Assembly: GCF_003003095.1 (NCBI RefSeq)
Contig: NZ_PVTT01000001.1
Location: 372,001 to 436,000, forward strand
Source: Hasllibacter halocynthiae
GTDB taxonomy: Bacteria; Pseudomonadota; Alphaproteobacteria; Rhodobacterales; Rhodobacteraceae
Length of the DNA: 64,000 nt
Reading direction: 5' to 3'
Under the pieces are notes generated by a model. It saw only the letters and a program-made list of their open reading frames with translations, was not told where the DNA came from and did not search any database. Position numbers and translations under genes: made by a program. Shown piece after piece: positions 34,453 through 42,955 of this stretch; position 1 is the first letter of the stretch, and every line of letters starts with the position of its first letter.

Positions 34453-36867
34453 ATGCCCATGGATGACGAAGCCGCCTTCGAAGCCGCCGCCGCGCCTGCC
34501 GCGCCACGTCGGGGGGACGGCCTCGCCGCGCGTGCGATGGGCGCGATGCCCGGCGCGACCGACTATCTGAGCGACTTGAACGACGCCCAGCGCGACGCCG
34601 CCACGACGCTGGAGGGGGCGGTCCTGATGCTGGCAGGCGCGGGCACGGGCAAGACGAAGGCCCTGACCGCGCGCATCGCGCATCTCGTCCGCACCGGCAC
34701 CGCCCGCCCGAACGAGATCCTCGCCGTCACCTTCACCAACAAGGCCGCGCGCGAGATGAAGGACCGGGTCGCCCGCGCGACGGGCCTCGTGGAAGGGATG
34801 CCTTGGCTCGGCACCTTCCACGCCATCTCCGTCAAGCTCCTGCGGCGGCACGCCGAGCTGGCGGGGCTGAAGTCGAACTTCACCATCCTCGACACGGACG
34901 ACACGATCCGCCTGCTGCGCCAGGGGATCGAGGCGGCGAACATCGACACGAAGCGCTGGCCGCCCCGGCAGCTCGCCGGGATCATCGATTCGTGGAAGAA
35001 CCGCGCGATCCGCCCCGGCGCTGTCCCCGCCTCCGAGGCCGACGCCTTCAACGGCCATGGCCCGCGCCTCTACGCCGAGTACCAGCAGCGCCTGCGCGAC
35101 CTGAACGCCTGCGACTTCGGCGACCTGCTGCTGCACGTCGTGACGATCTTCCAGAACCACGAGGACGTGCTCGCGCAGTACCGCCGCTGGTTCCGCTACA
35201 TCCTCGTGGACGAGTATCAGGACACCAACGCCGTCCAGTACCTCTGGCTTCGCCTTCTCGCCGGCGGGCACGGCAACATCTGCTGCGTGGGCGACGACGA
35301 CCAGTCCATCTACGGCTGGCGCGGCGCCGAGGTCGGGAACATCCTGCGCTTCGAGAAGGACTTCCCCGGCGCCAAGGTCGTCCGGCTCGAGCAGAACTAC
35401 CGCTCCACCGGCCACATCCTCGCCGCCGCCTCCGGGGTGATCGCGGCCAACAAGGGGCGGCTGGGCAAGACCCTCTGGACCGCGGGGGAGGAGGGGCACA
35501 AGGTCCGCCTCATCGGCCACTGGGACGGCGACGAGGAGGCCCGCTGGACCGGCGAGGAGATCGAGAGCATGCAGCGCGGCACCCGCGGCATGCGCCCCTT
35601 CGGCCTCGACGAGATGGCGATCCTCGTGCGCGCCTCGCACCAGATGCGCGCCTTCGAGGACCGGTTCCTGACCATCGGGCTGCCCTACCGCGTGATCGGC
35701 GGCCCGCGCTTCTACGAGCGGCTCGAGATCCGGGACGCGATGGCCTATTTCCGCCTCGCCGTCTCGCCCGACGACGACCTCGCCTTCGAGCGGATCGTGA
35801 ACACCCCCAAGCGCGGCCTGGGCGAGAAGGCGCAGCAGAAGATCCAGGTCGCCGCCCGGTCCAACGACCTGTCGCTCCTCGAAGGCGCGCGCCTCCTGGT
35901 GCGCACGAAGCAGATCGGCGGCAAGGGCGGCGCGGCCCTGGCCGAGTTGGTCGACGGGCTCGGGCGATGGCACCTCATGGTCCGCGAGGAGGCGAGCCAT
36001 GTCGAGACCGCCGAGACCATCCTGGAGGAGGCGGGCTACATCGCCCACTGGCAGAACGAGAAGACCCCCGAGGCCCCCGGCCGGCTGGAGAACCTCAAGG
36101 AGCTGGTGAAGGCGCTCGAGAACTTCGAGAACCTCCAGGGCTTCCTCGAGCACGTCGCCCTCATCATGGACAACGAGCAGGAGGAGGGCGGCGAGAAGGT
36201 CACCCTCATGACCCTCCACGCCGCCAAGGGCCTCGAGTTCCCGGCCGTGTTCCTGCCCGGCTGGGAGGACGGCCTCTTCCCGTCCCAGCGCGCCATGGAC
36301 GAGGGCGGCCTCAAGGGCGTCGAGGAGGAGCGGCGCCTGGCCTATGTCGGCATCACCCGCGCGGAGGAGTGCTGCACCATCTCCTTCGCGGCGAACCGGC
36401 GGACTTACGGGCAGTGGCAATCCTCCATGCCGTCGCGCTTCATCGACGAGCTGCCCGAGGAGCATGTCGAGGTGCTGACCCCGCCCGGCCTCTACGGCGG
36501 GATGGGTGCGGCCGGCGGCTCGATGGCCGCCAGCGCCTCGCCCGAGATGCAGACCCTGGCCGAATCCCGCATCTGGCAGCGCGCGCAGGAGGCGGACGTC
36601 TACGCCTCGCCCGGATGGCGGCGGATGCAGGCCCGCGCGGGCGAGCGGCCCGCCCGCGCCCCGGCCGAATCGCGCACCACGATCGACATGACCGCCGACA
36701 GCGCCTTCACCGCCGGCGACCGGGTGTTCCACAAGAAGTTCGGCTATGGCGAGGTCCGCGCGATCGAGGGCGACAAGCTGGAGGTCGCGTTCGACAAGGC
36801 CGGCACGAAGAAGATCGTCGCCCGCTTCGTGCTTCCCGCCGAGGGTGCGGGCGACGTCCCGTTCTAG
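34453..36867 (+). CDS. uvrD: UvrD/PcrA-type superfamily 1 DNA helicase
   Basis: The 804-aa product shows the SF1A motifs in order: Q motif LNDAQRDA (42-49), motif I AGAGTGKTKAL (61-71), Ia VTFTNKAAREM, II VDEYQDTN, III DDQSIYGWRGA, IV EQNYRST, V MTLHAAKGLEF and VI YVGITRAEE. It also has the C-terminal Tudor-like KKFGYGEVRAIEGDKLEVAFD module seen in PcrA/UvrD. It unwinds DNA in repair and clears protein from DNA. Confidence 0.93.
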   Translation: MPMDDEAAFEAAAAPAAPRRGDGLAARAMGAMPGATDYLSDLNDAQRDAATTLEGAVLMLAGAGTGKTKALTARIAHLVRTGTARPNEILAVTFTNKAAREMKDRVARATGLVEGMPWLGTFHAISVKLLRRHAELAGLKSNFTILDTDDTIRLLRQGIEAANIDTKRWPPRQLAGIIDSWKNRAIRPGAVPASEADAFNGHGPRLYAEYQQRLRDLNACDFGDLLLHVVTIFQNHEDVLAQYRRWFRYILVDEYQDTNAVQYLWLRLLAGGHGNICCVGDDDQSIYGWRGAEVGNILRFEKDFPGAKVVRLEQNYRSTGHILAAASGVIAANKGRLGKTLWTAGEEGHKVRLIGHWDGDEEARWTGEEIESMQRGTRGMRPFGLDEMAILVRASHQMRAFEDRFLTIGLPYRVIGGPRFYERLEIRDAMAYFRLAVSPDDDLAFERIVNTPKRGLGEKAQQKIQVAARSNDLSLLEGARLLVRTKQIGGKGGAALAELVDGLGRWHLMVREEASHVETAETILEEAGYIAHWQNEKTPEAPGRLENLKELVKALENFENLQGFLEHVALIMDNEQEEGGEKVTLMTLHAAKGLEFPAVFLPGWEDGLFPSQRAMDEGGLKGVEEERRLAYVGITRAEECCTISFAANRRTYGQWQSSMPSRFIDELPEEHVEVLTPPGLYGGMGAAGGSMAASASPEMQTLAESRIWQRAQEADVYASPGWRRMQARAGERPARAPAESRTTIDMTADSAFTAGDRVFHKKFGYGEVRAIEGDKLEVAFDKAGTKKIVARFVLPAEGAGDVPF

Positions 36868-36967
36868 GCCGGAGGGCGGGCGTCGTCCTTCGCCGCTCCC
36901 GTCATCGGGGCGGGCCTTCGCCACCCATGACCGCATGCGGATCCGCGGCGTTCGCCGGCAGGGCAAG

Positions 36968-37002
36968 AAAAAGCGGCGGTGCCAGGGAGGAGGCACCGCC
37001 GC
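36968..37002 (-). terminator. Intrinsic terminator of the DUF1127/cuckoo RNA transcript
   Basis: An 11-bp perfect stem (37002-36992 with 36983-36973) with loop TCCTCCCT is followed by TTTTTC on the minus strand. Confidence 0.9.
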
Positions 37003-37014
37003 CAGTGAAAGAGT

Positions 37015-37073
37015 GCCCCAAGGGAGGAAGGGACGCTCGTCTTCTCCCGCGTCGCCCCAAGGGAGGAAGGGGC
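37015..37073. repeat. Two direct copies of an 18-bp hairpin unit
   Basis: GCCCCAAGGGAGGAAGGG occurs at 37015-37032 and 37054-37071, a 39-bp period. These copies form the first two CCTCCC-loop hairpins of the minus-strand RNA. Confidence 0.9.
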
Positions 37074-37089
37074 GGGCGGGAAACCTGTG

Positions 37090-37308
37090 TCAGCGGCCGT
37101 AGACGGCCTCGCGCGCGGCGGCCTTCACGCCCGAGCGCGACAGGCCCAAGTCGGAGAGCTCGCGCGCCGTGAGCTGGTCGAGCTCGCGGATCGTCCGGCG
37201 ATAGAGCACCCAGTCCAACGCGCGCGCGCGGACGTCGCGAAGGGTGGCGACGAGGCCCGTGCCGTAACCGGCGTTGCGGGCGATGCGGATGTCGTTGGCC
37301 AGTGCCAT
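37090..37308 (-). CDS. DUF1127 small protein (CcaF1-like)
   Basis: The 72-aa product ends in the DUF1127 signature (RRTIRELDQLTARELSDLGL-S) and starts at MALANDIRIARNAG, with AAGGA 8 nt upstream of the ATG. Short Arg-rich DUF1127 proteins bind RNA or influence stress and phosphate responses in alphaproteobacteria; CcaF1 of Rhodobacter acts with the CcsR RNAs encoded just behind it. The same layout is seen here. The larger frame reaching 37536 is not a credible protein. Confidence 0.85.
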   Translation of the reverse strand: MALANDIRIARNAGYGTGLVATLRDVRARALDWVLYRRTIRELDQLTARELSDLGLSRSGVKAAAREAVYGR

Positions 37309-37563
37309 TGGGTCGTCCTTCGGTGTCCTGCAGGCCCGCCCCCATGGCGGACCGGTCCGGGACCGTCCTGCGGCCCCTCCGGCCCTCGGGGCCCATCCCC
37401 GCGCCGGTGATCCACATCTACGCGCTCGCCGTCCCCAGACAATCCGCTGCGGCTGCATTGCCGCCATGCAGCATCCGCATGCCGCCTTTCCGGGCATCCC
37501 CGCGCCGGGTCTTGCGCCCGCGAGGGGCACGGCCATCTAGACCCGTGGAAGAGGGGGCCCCGC

Positions 37564-38661
37564 ATGACCGATCGCACCGCCGTAGAGAACGCCCTTGCCG
37601 GGATCCCGCTACCGGGCGGCGGCAGCCTCGCCGGGGCGGACCTCGTGCGCGCGCTCCGGGTCGAGCCGGGCGAGGCGGGCACGCGCGTCTCCTTCGTGAT
37701 CGAGGCGCCCGACGCCCGGGCCGCGCAGGCCCTCGCCCCCGTGCGCGACGCGGCGGAGCGGGCCGTCGCCGCCCTGCCGGGCGTGGCGGGCGTCTCGGCG
37801 GTGCTGACGGCGCATGGCGGACCGTCCAAGGCGCCGCCGCCGCCGGACCTGAAGCCGGGGCTGAAGATCGGCCGTCACCCCGATCCGGCCCCCGCAGGCC
37901 CGCAGCCCGTCGCCGGGGTGGACCGCATCCTCGCGGTCGCCTCGGGCAAGGGCGGGGTGGGCAAGTCCACGGTAGCGGCGAACCTCGCGGTGGCGCTCGC
38001 GCGGAAGGGTAGGCGGGTCGGCCTCCTCGACGCCGACATCTACGGCCCGTCGCAGCCCCGCATGATGGGGGTGCAGAAGCGCCCCGCCTCGCCCGACGGC
38101 AAGACGATCCTTCCGCTCGAGGCGCACGGGGTGCGCTTCATGTCCATCGGCCTGATGGTCGATCCGGACAAGGCGGTGGTCTGGCGCGGCCCCATGCTGA
38201 TGGGGGCGCTGCAGCAGATGCTCAACCAGACCGAGTGGGGGCGCCTCGACGTCCTGATCGTCGACCTGCCGCCCGGCACGGGCGACGTGCAGCTCACGCT
38301 GTGCCAGCGGGCGCAGGTCACGGGGGCCCTGATCGTCTCGACGCCGCAGGACGTCGCGCTGATCGACGCGCGCAAGGCGATCGATATGTTCGCCACCCTC
38401 AAGACCCCCGTGCTCGGGCTGATCGAGAACATGGCCCACCACACGTGCGAGAGGTGCGGCCACGTCACCCACCCTTTCGGAGCGGGCGGCGTGCGCCACG
38501 AGGCCGAGCGCATCGGCGTGCCGTTCCTCGGCGAGCTGCCGATCGACTTGGCCACGCGGGTGGGCGGCGACGAGGGTCGGCCCGTCGCCGCGGACGAAGG
38601 ACCCGTCGCGGAGGCCTTCGCGACGCTCGCCGACCGATTGGTGGGCGGCGGCATGGCCTGA
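37564..38661 (+). CDS. mrp: Mrp/ApbC-type Fe-S cluster carrier ATPase
   Basis: The 365-aa product has an N-terminal DUF59 (MIP18-like) domain of about 85 residues and a P-loop ATPase with the deviant Walker A KGGVGKST (129-136), DADIYGPSQPRMMG, VDLPPGTGDVQLT and the cluster-binding CERC near the C-terminus. It binds and transfers Fe-S clusters to apoproteins in the cytosol. Confidence 0.93.
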   Translation: MTDRTAVENALAGIPLPGGGSLAGADLVRALRVEPGEAGTRVSFVIEAPDARAAQALAPVRDAAERAVAALPGVAGVSAVLTAHGGPSKAPPPPDLKPGLKIGRHPDPAPAGPQPVAGVDRILAVASGKGGVGKSTVAANLAVALARKGRRVGLLDADIYGPSQPRMMGVQKRPASPDGKTILPLEAHGVRFMSIGLMVDPDKAVVWRGPMLMGALQQMLNQTEWGRLDVLIVDLPPGTGDVQLTLCQRAQVTGALIVSTPQDVALIDARKAIDMFATLKTPVLGLIENMAHHTCERCGHVTHPFGAGGVRHEAERIGVPFLGELPIDLATRVGGDEGRPVAADEGPVAEAFATLADRLVGGGMA

Positions 38662-38958
38662 GGTCGATTCGCCGGGTCCGCATGGGCCGGCATGGGATTC
38701 GGCACCTCTTCGGAACATCCGGCGAACGAAGTGTGGCGTCCTCCGGGCCATGTCCCAAATCCATCCACAGAACGGTGCTTGTTGTCCACAGATCGGGCGT
38801 GATCATGCCCATGCGGGTAGCCGGCTCGGGAAAAAGTTCGGGCCGTCCCATCGCACCGTCCGGCACAACATCTGGTAACTGAACCGCCGGTTTTACTGGA
38901 TATTCCCCGCGCCAGCCCACAAACGCCGCCGGCCCACTCGCCTTCCGCGTGCACTGCT

Positions 38959-39015
38959 TCCCATGAAATCCCAAACTTCGGCGTTGCTTCCCATCCCGCC
39001 GATATGGCATCCCAT
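38959..39015 (+). promoter_or_regulatory. Candidate MraZ operator: phased TCCCA repeats
   Basis: TCCCA or TCCCG boxes occur at 38959, 38969, 38989, 38994 and 39010, mostly 10, 20 or 21 bp apart and so on one face of the helix. MraZ is known to bind arrays of TGGGN repeats upstream of its own gene; on the minus strand these are TGGGA repeats. The array lies 240 bp before mraZ. Confidence 0.6.
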
Positions 39016-39099
39016 CTACACGACGAGGGACGGGCACCAGGGTCGGACAAAATCGACCTGAGGCTTGAAAAAAACAAACGAAACAGGCGGGTAGCATAC

Positions 39100-39240
39100 A
39101 GGCAACCGTTCTTCGGAGTGTGAGAGAGATCCGGCGCGCATGCGAGCAGACACATCCCCCCAGACGTGGTGTGCGCTGTCGGTGACAGGCCCGGAAGGGT
39201 CCAGGAGGGGTCTCGCGGTGGCAGCGGCGAGGCCCTTCTT
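39100..39240 (+). ncRNA. UpsM-like RNA in the mraZ leader
   Basis: The mraZ gene has a long leader that ends in a strong terminator 18 nt before the start codon. In Rhodobacter sphaeroides the abundant small RNA UpsM arises exactly this way, from the mraZ 5' leader by termination. The 5' end is a guess placed after the operator array and a weak TAGCAT -10-like element at 39092. Sequence similarity to UpsM itself could not be tested. Confidence 0.45.
39208..39240 (+). terminator. Terminator inside the mraZ leader
   Basis: A 9-bp stem with one G-U pair (39208-39216 with 39227-39235) is followed by TTCTT, just before the mraZ ATG at 39259. It can stop transcription before the dcw genes, giving a leader RNA and partial read-through. 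Confidence 0.6.
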
Positions 39241-39258
39241 GCATCCTGGGGTTACGTC

Positions 39259-39774
39259 ATGAGGCCGACGTTCCGGGGCAACTTCCGCAACAAGCTGGAC
39301 GCGAAGGGCCGGGTGTCGATCCCGGCCGACTTCCGCAAGACCCTCCTGGCGAACGACGACGCCCGCTCGGACGACAACGCGCGCCTCCTCGTCGTCTACG
39401 GCAAGCACGTGCGCGGGCACCTGGCCTGCTACTCCGCCCGCTCGGCGGCCGAGTTCGAGGCGCGCATCGCCATCCTGCCCGACGGCAACGCGATCAAGAA
39501 CTTCTACCGCCGCAACTTCTCGGGCATGAGCCGGGAGTACGTCGTCGACGACACGGGCCGCCTCGTGCTGACGGCCGAGATGCGCGAGAAGGCCGGCCTG
39601 GAGGGCGAGGCGTTGTTCCTGGGCACGAACGACACGTTCGAGATCTGGAACCCCGACGCCTGGACCGCCGCCACCGAGGACGAGGACGCCGCCGTCCTGG
39701 CCATGCTGGAGGGCGGGGCGGATCCTCTCTCCCTCCTGTCGGCGGAGCTGGCGAAGCTCGCCCCGGAGGGCTGA
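39259..39774 (+). CDS. mraZ: MraZ, regulator at the head of the dcw cluster
   Basis: The 171-aa product starts MRPTFRGNFRNKLDAKGRVSIP and carries two SpoVT/AbrB-like DNA-binding halves (the second at YVVDDTGRLVLTAEM). MraZ binds TGGGN repeats in front of its own gene. The ATG at 39259 is chosen because the family starts there; upstream in-frame codons belong to the leader. rsmH follows immediately after the stop. Confidence 0.92.
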   Translation: MRPTFRGNFRNKLDAKGRVSIPADFRKTLLANDDARSDDNARLLVVYGKHVRGHLACYSARSAAEFEARIAILPDGNAIKNFYRRNFSGMSREYVVDDTGRLVLTAEMREKAGLEGEALFLGTNDTFEIWNPDAWTAATEDEDAAVLAMLEGGADPLSLLSAELAKLAPEG

Positions 39775-40764
39775 GTGCGCCGGACGGAGAGCGCGCCCCA
39801 CGTCCCGGTCCTGATCGACGCCTTGATCGCGGCCGTCGCGCCGGTGCGCGGCACCTGGCTGGACGGCACGATGGGGGCGGGGGGATACGCACGCGCGCTG
39901 CTGGCGGCGGGGGCGGGCCGGGTGATCGGCGTCGACCGCGACCCGCTCGCTCACGAGATGGCGATGCGGTGGGGCGCGTCCTACGGCGACCGGCTGGCGA
40001 CGCGGCTGGCCAACTTCGCCGATCTCGACGCGGTCGCGAAGGAGGCCGCGCCGGAGGGGCTGGCCGGCGTCGCGCTGGACCTCGGTGTGTCGTCCATGCA
40101 GATCGACCAGGCCGAGCGGGGCTTCTCCTTCGCCAAGGACGGCCCCCTCGACATGCGCATGGGCGGCGACGGCCCTTCGGCATCCGACTTCGTGAACGAG
40201 GCCGCCGAGGACGAGATCGCCTTCGTCCTGCGCGCCTACGGCGAGGAGCGGCAGGCCCGCCGGATCGCCCGGGCCATCGTTCGCGCCCGCGCCGAGGCGC
40301 CCATCGCGACGACCCTGGCCCTGGCGGAGGTGGTCGCCTCGCAGTTGCCGCGCCCCAAGCCCGGACGCTCGCACCCCGCGACGCGCGCCTTCCAAGCCAT
40401 CCGCATCCACGTCAACGACGAGTTCGGCGCCCTCGTCGCGGGGCTCGAGGCGGCCGAGCGCGCCCTGCCGGAGGGCGGCTGGCTCGCGGTGGTGACGTTC
40501 CACTCGCTCGAGGACAGGGTGGTGAAGCGTTTCCTGGCCGCGCGTGCCGATCCGGGCGGGCCCGTCAGCCGCCACGCCCCCGCGGTCGAGGGGCCGGACC
40601 CTAGCTTTCGGGTCACGGTGAAGGGCGTTTCGCCCTCGGAGGGCGAACTGGCCGTGAACCCCCGCGCCCGATCGGCGAGGCTGCGCGTGGCGCGACGGAC
40701 GGACGCGCCGCCCCTGCCGCCCGTGCGCAGGGGCCTTGGGCTGCCGGGGGAGGGACGACGTTGA
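39775..40764 (+). CDS. rsmH: RsmH, 16S rRNA m4C1402 methyltransferase
   Basis: The 329-aa product begins with GTG directly after the mraZ stop. It shows [12 protein letters not shown], the SAM motif [32 protein letters not shown] and [12 protein letters not shown], all typical of RsmH (MraW). It methylates the ribosomal decoding centre. It overlaps ftsL by 4 nt. Confidence 0.95.
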   Translation: MRRTESAPHVPVLIDALIAAVAPVRGTWLDGTMGAGGYARALLAAGAGRVIGVDRDPLAHEMAMRWGASYGDRLATRLANFADLDAVAKEAAPEGLAGVALDLGVSSMQIDQAERGFSFAKDGPLDMRMGGDGPSASDFVNEAAEDEIAFVLRAYGEERQARRIARAIVRARAEAPIATTLALAEVVASQLPRPKPGRSHPATRAFQAIRIHVNDEFGALVAGLEAAERALPEGGWLAVVTFHSLEDRVVKRFLAARADPGGPVSRHAPAVEGPDPSFRVTVKGVSPSEGELAVNPRARSARLRVARRTDAPPLPPVRRGLGLPGEGRR

Positions 40765-41111
40765 AGGGACTGGCGATCCTGGGCGTGGCCGGCACGCTTC
40801 TGGCGATGGCGTTCTTCGCCTACCGGGAGAACGACCGCACGCATGCCGTGCTGCGCGACCTCGCCCGCGTCGAGCGCGACATCGGCCGCACCCGCGAGAG
40901 CCTCGCCATGCTCGAGGCGGAATGGGCGTTCCTCAACCGTCCCGAACGGCTGCGGGACCTCGCCGCCATGACATGGGAGCAGCTCCGCCTCGAGCCCATG
41001 CGCCCTTCCGCCTTCGGCCGCATCTCCGAGGTGCCCTATGCCGACGAGCTGCCCGACCCCGTCGGCGCCGACATGACCGGCGGCGTCCTCCTCGCGGGCG
41101 AGCGGCCCTGA
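40761..41111 (+). CDS. ftsL: FtsL-like divisome protein
   Basis: This 116-aa product starts with TTG inside the rsmH stop, has one N-terminal membrane helix (about 3-22) and then a periplasmic coiled coil with heptad-like Arg/Glu residues, the layout of FtsL. The sequence is poorly conserved in this family, so position between rsmH and ftsI carries the call. It shares one base with the ftsI start (TGATG). Confidence 0.85.
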   Translation: MKGLAILGVAGTLLAMAFFAYRENDRTHAVLRDLARVERDIGRTRESLAMLEAEWAFLNRPERLRDLAAMTWEQLRLEPMRPSAFGRISEVPYADELPDPVGADMTGGVLLAGERP

Positions 41112-42892
41112 TGCGCGCGCCCCTGCGGCCCCTCGCGCGGATCCTGCCGGCCCGCGCGCGCGGCGAGGACACCGCCCCGATCGAGGCCGAGAGCCGCCGC
41201 GTCCGCGCCCGCGAGGCCGGGCGCCGCGCCCACCGGACCGCCCAGCTGCGCCTCGCCCTGCTCGGGCTGTTCTTCGTCGGGGCCTACGGCGCGGTCGGAA
41301 TGAAGATGGCCGTGATCGCCGCCACCCCCCCGGCCGAGCCGCTGCGCGCCGGCAGCGCCGCGCCCTTCGTCGCCACCCGCGCCGACATCACCGACCGCGA
41401 GGGGCGGGTTCTGGCGACGAACCTGGCCACCGCGGCGCTCTACGTGCAGGTGCGCGACCTCGTGGACCCGCGCCGCGCCGCGGACGGGCTGGCGGCGGTG
41501 TTCCCCGATATGGACGCGGACCGCCTTCACGCGCGCTTCACCTCGGGCGCGCGGTTCATGTGGCTGCGCGGCTCGCTCTCGCCCGAGCAGCAGCAGGCAG
41601 TGCACGACATCGGCGATCCGGGGCTCCAGCTCGGGCGGCGCGAGCGGCGCCTCTATCCCGGCGGCAACCTCGCCGCGCACGTGATGGGCGGGGTGCGCTT
41701 CGGCGACCAGGCCGTCGACGCGGCCGAGATCGTCGGCATCGCCGGGATCGAGGCGGCCTACGACGAATGGCTGTCCGACCCCGCCAACGAGGGCGCCGCC
41801 CTGCGGCTGACGCTGGACACGCCAATCCAGGCCGCCATCGAGGAGGTCTTGGCCGGCGCCGTCGGCATCTACGACGCGCTCGGCGCCTCGGCGGTGCTGA
41901 TGCACGCGGAGACGGGGGAAATCGTCTCGATCGTGTCGCTGCCGGATTTCGACCCGAACGACCGGCCGGTCCCGCTCCTCGAGGGCTCGCCGGACGAGAG
42001 CCCGCTCTTCAACCGCGCGGTGCAGGGCGTCTACGAGCTGGGATCGGTGTTCAAGATCTTCCCGGCCGCCCAGGCGCTCGAGCTTGGGCTGGTCGAGCCG
42101 TGGACCATGATCGACACCAAAGGGCCCCTGCGGACGGGCGGCTTCGCGGTCCGCGACTTCCGCAACTACGGCGACGAGCTGTCGCTCACGGACGTGATGG
42201 TGAAGTCGTCCAACATCGGCACGGGCGAGTTGGCGCTGATGATCGGCCCGACCCGGCAGCGCGCCTTCCTCGACACGCTCGGCATGCTCGACGTGACGCC
42301 GGTCCAGCTGCAGGAGGCGCGCCGGTCGGTGCCCCTCCTGCCGCCCCGCTGGGGCGAGACGGCGTCGATCACCATCTCCTACGGGCATGGTCTGTCGGTC
42401 TCGCCCGTCCATGTCGCGGCCGGGTACGCCGCGATGGTGAACGGCGGCCTCCTCGTCGAGCCGACGCTGGTGCAGGGCGAGGGCGGCCCCACCGGCGCGC
42501 GCGTGATCTCCGAGGAGACGAGCGGCCAGACCCGCGACATGCTGCGGCAGATCGTGACGCGCGGCACCGCAAGCATGGCCGAGATCCCGGGATACTTCCT
42601 CGGCGGCAAGACAGGCACCGCCGACAAACCCCGCCCGACGGGGGGCTACTACGACGACCGGGTCATCGCGACCTTCGCCGGCGCCTTCCCGATGCACGAC
42701 CCCGAATGGGTGATCGTCGTCACCCTCGACGAACCGGAGGAGACCTCGGGCCGCGAGGTGCGCCGCACCGCCGGCTGGACCGCCGTTCCCGTCGCGGCCG
42801 AGATCGTCAGCCGGGTCGCGCCGCTGCTCGGCATGGCACCCGACATGGAGCGCCAGGATCCCCACGAGTTCACGCGCGCCGCGCATGAGTGA
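41111..42892 (+). CDS. ftsI: FtsI, septal peptidoglycan transpeptidase (PBP3)
   Basis: The 593-aa product has a membrane helix at about 46-70, a PBP dimerisation domain (ADITDREGRVLATN from 91), and a transpeptidase domain with the active Ser312 in GSVFK (312-315), the SSN triad in VKSSNIGT and GGKTGTAD near 500. It cross-links septal peptidoglycan in complex with FtsW. The ATG 41111 overlaps the ftsL stop. Confidence 0.94.
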   Translation: MRAPLRPLARILPARARGEDTAPIEAESRRVRAREAGRRAHRTAQLRLALLGLFFVGAYGAVGMKMAVIAATPPAEPLRAGSAAPFVATRADITDREGRVLATNLATAALYVQVRDLVDPRRAADGLAAVFPDMDADRLHARFTSGARFMWLRGSLSPEQQQAVHDIGDPGLQLGRRERRLYPGGNLAAHVMGGVRFGDQAVDAAEIVGIAGIEAAYDEWLSDPANEGAALRLTLDTPIQAAIEEVLAGAVGIYDALGASAVLMHAETGEIVSIVSLPDFDPNDRPVPLLEGSPDESPLFNRAVQGVYELGSVFKIFPAAQALELGLVEPWTMIDTKGPLRTGGFAVRDFRNYGDELSLTDVMVKSSNIGTGELALMIGPTRQRAFLDTLGMLDVTPVQLQEARRSVPLLPPRWGETASITISYGHGLSVSPVHVAAGYAAMVNGGLLVEPTLVQGEGGPTGARVISEETSGQTRDMLRQIVTRGTASMAEIPGYFLGGKTGTADKPRPTGGYYDDRVIATFAGAFPMHDPEWVIVVTLDEPEETSGREVRRTAGWTAVPVAAEIVSRVAPLLGMAPDMERQDPHEFTRAAHE

Positions 42893-42955
42893 CGGCGCGG
42901 CGTCCGGCGCTTTAGGATGTAGCGGGCCGGGCGGGGCTGCGATAGCGGGGGCCGG

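Larger units (their letters stand above)
36965..37075 (-). ncRNA. Cuckoo/CcsR-like RNA: three hairpins with CCTCCC loops behind the DUF1127 gene
   Basis: On the minus strand, right after the DUF1127 stop, three stem-loops follow each other: 37073-37054 (stem GCCCC/GGGGC), 37034-37015 (stem GUCCC/GGGGC) and 37002-36973 (11-bp stem followed by TTTTTC, an intrinsic terminator). Each exposes a TTCCTCCC or TCCTCCC loop, an anti-Shine-Dalgarno-like motif. In Rhodobacter sphaeroides the CcsR ('cuckoo') RNAs have CCUCCUCCC loops and are co-transcribed with a DUF1127 gene. Gene order, loop motif and terminator all agree. Processing into separate RNAs is inference. Confidence 0.75.

Noticed and set aside
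38761-38790. Two DnaA-box-like sites (CCATCCACA and TTGTCCACA) upstream of mraZ
   Set aside because: Only one is near consensus, and no dnaA, AT-rich stretch or origin genes are nearby.
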